Source: Owenia fusiformis (lineage: Eukaryota; Annelida; Polychaeta; Sabellida; Oweniidae). Taken from it: a stretch of 64,000 nt of DNA. The position numbers and the translations under genes were made by a program. Of this stretch, positions 57,035 to 64,000 are shown piece after piece (the stretch's first letter is position 1; each line of letters opens with the position of its first letter). Under the pieces are notes generated by a model. The model was not told the origin of the DNA and did not search any database. It saw only the letters and a program-made list of their open reading frames with translations. The stretch lies in contig CAIIXF020000004.1 of NCBI GenBank assembly GCA_903813345.2, positions 31,003,986-31,067,985 on the forward strand. Direction: 5' to 3'.

Positions 57035-57296
57035 ATGGCCAGATTTAGATTAGCAAACCATAATTTAAGAATTGAAAGAGAGAGACACGAGAAAGAAAAA
57101 ATATTGCAGAACAGAACCGACTTGAAGCAAAAGAGAGAATTTGCCAAGTTTGCAATAAGGGGAACGTGGAAGATGAAAAGCATTTTCTTCTTTTATGCGA
57201 TGGTTATAAAGATTGCAGATATGATATGATCAAAGTTCTATTGATTCATTTGAAAATATGTCGGATGGAGAAAGTTTTTAATGATTTCAGATTGTA
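57035..57296 (+). mobile_element. LINE 3' fragment (C-terminal Cys/His region)
   Basis: One frame gives MARFRLANHNLRIERERHEK; after a frameshift near 57125 another gives ICQVCNKGNVEDEKHFLLLC, the C-x2-C...H-x4-C motif seen at the end of the LINE at 6828. It is heavily 5' truncated and has no clear poly(A) or simple-repeat tail. It lies in the 3' UTR or flank of gene 2. Confidence 0.7.
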
Positions 57297-57712
57297 ACGG
57301 TTGCTTAATAAGACTTTTTATATTTCAACTTCCAAACAATGCTAACGTCGTGTAAATAGAACAGCATTATAGAAACTTGTTATTGGAACAAAGTATAGAA
57401 TTTAGATTGATATCTGTCGCTGAAAACTAGTAGACTTTAGTCTGCCGTACGAGAGATCTCATTGGTTCAACTTGTTCTGGTAGAGTTGACTTTTATGTGT
57501 GAGTTATACAAGGTTGAGTTCGTCAGTCGAGCAGAGGGCAGGATACGATGAAGACTATACGCCTGTGTCTTTATCACTAGAAGTAGTTTGAGTTCAAAAG
57601 CTTGACGATGAAAAGGTTAAGCTAACGATGTTTTTCACAACGTAACCGTGAACGCAAAGTACAAAAATTAACAAAGGAATGTATCGAGCGCTCATAGTTT
57701 TATGCGCGCTTA

Positions 57713-57852
57713 TGCCTTGGTCACATTTACTCCGATTTTCACTACGGCGCCCGGTCGATTGAGTATTTTGTTCAAAATTGAATACAATTTTGAACAAAAC
57801 ACTCAATCGGGCGGGCGCCGGTCGATGGATCGGAGCAAATGTGACCAAGGTA
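57713..57852. mobile_element. Palindromic MITE, 140 bp
   Basis: It is nearly identical to 25708-25847: TGCCTTGGTCACATTTACTC at the left and gagcaaatgtgaccaaggta at the right, with the aattgaatacaattttgaac foldback in the centre. Confidence 0.88.
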
Positions 57853-59021
57853 TTAGTCTACTTCAGATACTCTTTCAGCTTCAGAGTTTCGGGTTTAGAA
57901 CGGGAGAATTTGAAATTTGACGTTGGGTCAACGGGAACCATTTTACTCGTGTCTATTGAACACTATGCTGTCAATTTTGATTTCGATGCACAGTTGAATT
58001 CTTGCTGAACACGATGATGTATGTCATGCATGATTTAGCGCCAAAAATCTTACGAAACGAGCTCGTTTAAAATATCTATTAGAAAACCAGCTATAAAACC
58101 GCATCAATGACATACTATAGAATCATTACACGCTATGGTGTAGTCTAAACAAACACTGGATTTGAACGGCTATTTATATAAGAAGGCTACATGAATTTGT
58201 ATATGGTCGAGTGATACGTACAGGTTCAGTTTCGATTATATATGCAAAGCTTAACCTCTCCAATGTTAGTTTTGGTACGATAACGGAAGTTAGGGCGTGG
58301 CTTAGCCCTCAGGCACTCCGGGGTTGGATCTCGTTAGTAGCATTTCCATTTTATCTATTACTGTTTGTTGCTTGTTTTATATTACTGTATGCATGTATTT
58401 TTATACGTTGTAAATAAATATTTATGTTGTAAACGGTGTTGATTTTATCCGATTGTTATCCTTGTAAATACCCTGTCCTTTGTTCCTTTTGCCCAGCTAT
58501 ATTTTCAGTACCATCTCAGTGCCTCTTATTACGGTCTCATTACAAGATGATTATGAAATTGTAAACGAATTGATACATTTTATAAATAAACTTTTCAATC
58601 AACGTCGTGAGCTATTTGAAAAAGGAATGAACTAGTTTGTAAGATATATATATTTAAATATTAGTTTAACAATGCATTTTACTGTATAACTGTATCATTA
58701 TGTCTTGTAATTGATTTTGTTAGGAAGTCAATTGTTTTGGCTTGAAACACAATAAAATCTTGAATCTTTGTATAATATGAAACAGTTGTAAAATATAATA
58801 AATAATAAATAACGCCTGAATTTGCTGAAGTGAGGATTTCCCATGTTAAAAAGAAGAGAATTTTCAAGAGGCTTTACATCAGTGGATTAGAGTATACAAA
58901 ATGTAAAATATACAAAACTTAAGGGATGTGTATCTAAACATTATTGGAAAGTATAAAGCCTCAAATCACCATGGTCTGAAAATGGTGATAGAAAATCCGG
59001 GTGTCATTTATTCATGGTGAG
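57853..59021. other. Downstream flank of gene 2, no gene seen
   Basis: This stretch is AT-rich. AATAAA at 58413-58418 and further AATAAA-like runs at 58580-58590 and 58797-58812 could serve as polyadenylation signals. ORFs here are short and random in character. Confidence 0.35.
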
Positions 59022-59400
59022 CACTTTAATGTGCTGGACGTCACTGTCTGCGTATATTTGATCTCGCATTGATATTACTTTAAGAATTGATGTGCTTGGT
59101 GGCACTGTCTGCGTATATTTGATCTCGCATTGATATTACTTTAAGAATTGATGTGCTTGGTGGCACTGTCTGCGTATATTTGATCTCGCATTGATATTAC
59201 TTTAAGAATTGATGTGCTTGGTGGCACTGTCTGCGTATATTTGATCTCACATTGTTACAGAATACAACAATGTCACTGACATCATTGCCAATGTGTATTC
59301 GATCTTGCATTGGTACAAGTATAACACCTTTCAATCAATGTATTGGACACCAGTACCTATACTACGTGCATGTGATCTCGAAACGTTACAACAAATGTAC
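59022..59400 (+). repeat. 61-bp array derived from the gene 2 terminal exon and 3' flank
   Basis: Four near-identical units (period 61; gtctgcgtatatttgatctc at 59046, 59107, 59168 and 59229) plus diverged ones to 59400 match the last-exon block at 56868-57030 (gatctcgca-t-gtata-ta...acgtcactgtctgcgtatat). They may be the remains of a third gene end or a displaced piece of the array at gene 2. Confidence 0.8.
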
Positions 59401-60440
59401 CGAACGGCCTACGTATGCGATCATGCAGGCGAAATTGCTTTCAATAAATTAATTGTGCAACTTAATAAACTAATATGGGACAATTCCACAGACAAATGCT
59501 CTGATGTAATCCAATGGGAAAATATTGAAATCTTTGGATTGATTATGAAAAAACGAGGATTTTTGGTACATAAACCCATATACCACGGGATAGCTCCATA
59601 TGTCTCCTTTAAAACTGAAAATGTTTTTGCATAGAAAGGCCATTGAATAAAAAGATATGACCGCTTTTTCCGCCATCTATCCGAATTTTAAACAATTTTC
59701 AATAGATTTCAAACTCAAGACCACCGTAACAAAAAGTCAAATATTTGAACTGAACCGAATCATTTCGTCATACTTTTTGTAAAATCATATACACACATGA
59801 TAAACAAAATAAAATATAAAATTTGTACTTTTTAACTAGTGATTGCACTGATAAATCTTGATTTCAATCAACCATCATCCCGATTTTAAATTTAGATTTT
59901 TTCTACCTTTTCACTAGCGCCCTCTGTGGAGTTATCCCTAATAGTGCCATGGTTTGGTGATTTTTGGTGAAAAATGATATTTCAATGAAAGATGGAAGTG
60001 TTTCAAGATTGCTTGTGCAGTTTAAGAATGATCTATGGACAAATGGGCATTTTATGGATACTTAACTAACCTTGGGGTGGTTTGAATTTAGGCCAAATTT
60101 TTTTCTTGAGAATTCAACATTTCTACATTTAAATGGTGATTAACTGGGATCTATAAAATTGAGCTTCCAAATATAGTGTATTTATTGCATCAATATTCGT
60201 AACATTAATATCTTCGGTTTTTACCCCACGGAGTAAGTTAAACCGAACATAAACAAACCCAGTTACAACAAATGGTAGCTACTATCCCACATATAATTGA
60301 CTGTCTTACACAACAAATATGTAAGATGCTTCAAAAGTGTATTCGACCTGATCAAATATAAATTTGATAAGTATTTTAAATATGTGCGATGCCAAGTACC
60401 ATTCGTATTGGGTAAACATATTCATTTGTGCTAAACATAT
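59401..60440. other. Intergenic AT-rich DNA, no feature seen
   Basis: An ORF at 59293-59634 starts in the repeat array and lacks support. Confidence 0.35.
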
Positions 60441-60448
60441 TCATTTGT

Positions 60449-60870
60449 GGGGTAAGTCACGTGACTTACCGAATGATTTTATATAAACCATTGTTCACTG
60501 TTTTGATGTGGGGTAAGTCACGTGACTTCGACCATGTGACTTGCGCCATCTATATATTCAAAGAGCTCTGGTGTGATTCTCCAATCGCGAAAACGTATCT
60601 TCTATTAACAAAGGATCGCTTATGTAGCCTCATGTCTGTTGTAATGATCTAACAACTTCTCAATTTCCTCTCTGAATTGTGAATATGAATCGTATTCAAA
60701 TTCTTTTTCCTCGCTTGTTTCATCCATTTTGAAATTTCTATGTCACTGGTCACGTGATTTACCGAATGGTTTTATGCTAGATGCATGTGTCATTTATGTG
60801 GGGTAAGTCACGTGACTTACCCCACATAATTTTATGCGAAACATGTCATTAATTATGTGGGGTAAGTCAC
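60449..60870. repeat. Cluster of CACGTG-centred palindromes (GGGGTAAGTCACGTGACTTACCCC type)
   Basis: Five related sites occur: 60451-60470 (20-bp perfect palindrome), 60508-60530, 60748-60764, 60794-60829 (36-bp perfect palindrome, two halves ttatgtggggtaagtcac) and 60852-60870 (half). Flanks repeat ttaccgaatg-ttttat. The core CACGTG is the E-box of bHLH-type factors. Whether they are regulatory sites or ends of a small palindromic element cannot be told. Confidence 0.75.
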
Positions 60871-61659
60871 TATATGTCCGTGCTATTTTGTACTCTATGA
60901 TTGTTCGGTAAATGAACATTGTTTGGTTCTAAAGTGTATTTGTATTTGATGAGTGTTCTAAATATATGTGTCAACTGTTTTTGTTCGTGTGTGTACATGG
61001 ACTTAAATATGTGATATTTTACCAAACACTGAATAACATACACCGCATATACATGTACAAGTGCATTTACCGCATATATAGGTACATAAATCAAATATAA
61101 ATGTGTAAAAACAAACAAATTTATTACGTGTTTCGAATCATTTTAATAGAGTGGAATATCGAATGGTTGTAATCAAATACAAAAGTGTGAAAATCGAATA
61201 AAGATGCAGAAAAAATTCCATATCCAAAGAGTCGAGCAAACTTATTTGTATTGATCACAGTGTTTTATTGGCAAAAATCACTGGACCATGACACTTCTAT
61301 CGTTAAACGTCTTCTCAAATCAAAATTATAGATTTATTTTGGCTAATTGGTTGTTGACCGTTGTTGACAAAAACATTATTGGCCTGGGTCGGTAAAGCAT
61401 GAGGCTTTCTCTTGGGTACAAGGCGGTCATAATAGAAATCAAGATAAGTAGAAAAGACCAACTTGGGCAAGGCTATGAAACTTGATTTGTGGGTATTCCA
61501 GTGGGTTGATGGGTCTTTGGCTCTGAATTCAATTCATTGGCGTACCTAATTTCAACATTTTCATTGTCATCATACATGTTATGGACCCGTTTTTCAAATT
61601 AACAGTATCACGTTGTTAAAGCATGAAAGTTACAAAACCTCCGAAAACGAGATTAGACA

Positions 61660-62105
61660 ACTACGATCCAATAAAATGGCTTTGATGGTACAGAAAACTA
61701 AGGTTGGTGAATTATTTTCTTCTACTGTGTATCAATGAAAGGATGAACGATTTTTGTAGGCATCGCATTTGGTGATTCATTTAGTAATGTATATTTTGAA
61801 CGTATTCTTTGCAAATTGATGCCTGGGGATAACATGAAATAAGCGAAAAACTGTTGAGTTTGAAATTCAAAACTACACAAAATTTAGTAATTTTTTATTT
61901 TTGTCATTAGGGCATGGTCTACATTGCCCAACGACCTCGGGGTATATAGATGTAACCTACATACGATCATAAAAAGCCAATTGAGCATTGGAAACCACCT
62001 GATATGTTCTACTTCAGCCATAATATTGTATTTTTAATTTGCGGTTACGCAAAAATTGATTGACGGTTACGCGAACCTCGTTCAAATATGTATAACAGAT
62101 TCATT
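61660..62105 (-). repeat. Dispersed repeat of about 440 bp, copy 2 (inverted)
   Basis: It is the reverse complement counterpart of 4298-4742, spanning atccaataaaatggctttga to ggttacgcgaacct. It has no ORF. The two copies are 57 kb apart and flank the two-gene region in opposite orientation. Confidence 0.65.
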
Positions 62106-64000
62106 GTATTAATTGTGTCATATTCATCAGTACATGATGCTAATTCTTCATTTGCCTCTTCATTGCTATCTTTTTGACTTAAATTGGTTTCATAAATAAA
62201 GTAAGACACATTTTTTCCTTGCCCTATAGAGGCTCAATCAAGAGCATCTCTTGCGAGTCATGAAAACAAATATAAGCAAATTCAATATTCCATTTCTTAC
62301 CCATTATAACAATTACATGGAAAGAGGCTATCAGAACTAGCAACCTTAACTTGAAAGATGTACATGCACGTAACCGTCCGCTAAATATCTAATGTACATC
62401 TAATACAATACGTTACCGTCAATAGAATTCATACGTTGTCGTCTAACGACATTGCGTTTGAAACCTTATTATTTACAATATGACCACGTTCCTGTTCTGG
62501 ATTTGTCATTTTATGGCTTGTTTATACACAGTTTACTTACTGTTAATAGTTTGAGTGGCTCTGAGACACATATACTGAGAAATCACGAGAATGGACTAAA
62601 AATTATGAACTTGGACATCTCAGTCGGTAAGTTTACATCTTATATTCCACTTCTAGTAAACCACCTGGCAGATTTGACCCAGTCTTTATAACCATCCATA
62701 TATACGTCACCGAATGGAACTAGTTGAAAAGGAAATCTCATCTGTCAATATTGCCTACAGGCGAGAAAGAGGACATGCCGTCTTTCCCATCCGCCATTTT
62801 TTGTTATCATTACTGCAAAATTTTGCAAATCGCCTTGACGTAACCATCATGCTATAACACCGTGAATATTAGGGATAAAACCATAGTTTTTTCATCTGTA
62901 ATGGCATTTTCCAGTTGATGGGTTTATATATAGTATTTTCAATTCTTCATGAGGGTGTCTTGTAATGGTGTGGCTAATTACTTTACTGAATGTGGAATAT
63001 TTATCCAAACAATGGATACAAAGAAATTCTGGCCAGTTGTCCATCAGTAAATAAATTATCATGATAAAAGTATAATTTATTATAGCATCCATTTGTTACC
63101 GTTCTGAATCCAAATGATACACAGTGTAATCCATTTTATACATATATGTTGACGTTTACGAAATGTTTTTCAAATATCTTCCCTATAACAGGAATATAAT
63201 AGTTGAAACTTTCACACATTGTCATACTATGTATATTGAATATGTATGCAATATTTCAAGTCACAATATTAAGTAGAAACTCTGAGATCACTTACCTCGA
63301 TTTGCTGTCATATTTTTGCAATGATCCCATTCCCTATAATGTACGCGAGCACCCACGATACATTGCATATAAATGACTGCATCCACATAGATCGACTAGC
63401 CACAGTGATAGTAGAGTGATTAATTACTTTAATTATTCTTTCGTTGTGCATTTAAGAATGTTGAATAGATGATTATCAGATGAATAATCAAGCATCAACT
63501 GGAATCGGCTGCATCTTTCAAACAACAATTTAACAAGATATAAGAAGGCTATTTATAATTTATAGATTTATATTTGGTTGAAGACGAAAAGATGATGGTT
63601 TTAAAAGGGTGGGAGCTAAATAGCGAACTGAATTTAAAATTGTTTTTCTCTTAGTCCAAAATGCCTTAATACGTCACTTCCGCTGAATAGAAAAAAGTAA
63701 TTTTAAAAAATGAATGTAGTTCCAACACAATTGTGATCATGACGAGTCAGTAAGCTAGTATGTAGGTACAGTTGTCATCTTTTTGCAATGACTCGGAAAC
63801 ATTTTTGTAAATAGTTATAATAAGCAGTTCTGAAAGAATATTACACATTTTTGTCGTCCCAATTTCAGTCATTAATTATGTCAATATGGCGCGCAAACTT
63901 TGGGTAAACGTTGTCATTTTCAGATGCCGAAACGTGTCAGAAACACATAGATTCTCGAATGACCTTGAGTGGACATCAGGGTGCAGAGAAATCGTAATTT
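62106..64000. other. AT-rich DNA, possibly the start of another gene
   Basis: A frame from about 62509 to 62629 (ILRNHENGLKIMNLDISV at its end) finishes at a good donor, TCAGTCG|GTAAGT, in phase 1. At 63923 ttgtcattttcag is followed, in phase 1, by AETCQKHIDSRMTLSGHQGA and a stop at 63994. Joined they would read ...ISVDAETC..., which would suit a third family member, but the acceptor phase of the first piece does not fit and similarity to the other exons is lacking. No other feature is seen. Confidence 0.2.

Noticed and set aside
63924-63996. Possible exon AETCQKHIDSRM... of a third family member
   Set aside because: It ends in a stop without a hydrophobic tail and has no similarity to known exons; the window ends before it can be judged.

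Overview
The window looks like nuclear DNA from an animal, most likely an AT-rich marine invertebrate; I cannot name the phylum from sequence alone. It has small symmetric exons behind good splice acceptors, EGF-like modules, a non-LTR retrotransposon, many MITE-like elements and an exceptional load of tandem repeats. Nothing is bacterial. Most short ORFs are chance or repeat shadows.

Two tandem paralogous genes on the + strand are supported. Gene 1 enters from the left with exons at 4859-4966, 9424-9561, 9790-10146 and 24791-24864 (stop). Gene 2 has exons at 38946-39056, 48373-48723, 50158-50268, 52685-52867, 55724-56416 and 56819-56892 (stop), with a doubtful signal-peptide exon at 34432-34495. 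Every internal exon is a multiple of three and runs phase 1 to phase 1, so all can be joined or skipped without frame loss. The predicted proteins have cysteine-rich EGF-like modules, then a long Thr/Ser-rich mucin-like stalk, then a tiny last exon encoding a hydrophobic C-terminus typical of a GPI signal (or a very short membrane anchor). Gene 2 also has a 117-codon domain with Trp-Tyr-Ile-Ser and a furin-like basic motif inside an EGF loop.

The most unusual feature is that the introns are filled by tandem arrays built from copies of the genes' own exon-intron junctions. About 14 kb of gene 1 (10147-24100) is a 56-bp satellite whose first unit is the real 5' splice site. A 90-bp array (5430-6826) copies the acceptor and start of the 9424 exon. 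A 42-bp array (about 41590-48372) copies the acceptor and first 24 bases of the 48373 exon and stays in frame with it. Related acceptor arrays precede the 52685 and 55724 exons, and 61-bp repeats downstream of gene 2 copy the end of its last exon plus 3' flank. The two paralogs share the seeds of these arrays but differ greatly in copy number.

A second theme is a family of five different short mobile elements (one present twice by local duplication) with the same architecture: a left inverted repeat at the very end, an internal right inverted repeat, and a 100-180 bp hairpin beyond it that forms the true right end. This resembles the asymmetric ends of Helentron/Helitron2 elements, yet one copy carries a small ORF resembling the N-terminus of Crypton-type tyrosine recombinases.

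The rest is intergenic or intronic AT-rich DNA with TA- and TTAA-flanked MITEs, long inverted repeats, a 27-bp minisatellite (27255-29177), a LINE inserted into the 90-bp array, a second LINE fragment, a tRNA-like sequence, and a cluster of CACGTG-centred palindromes at 60.4-60.9 kb.
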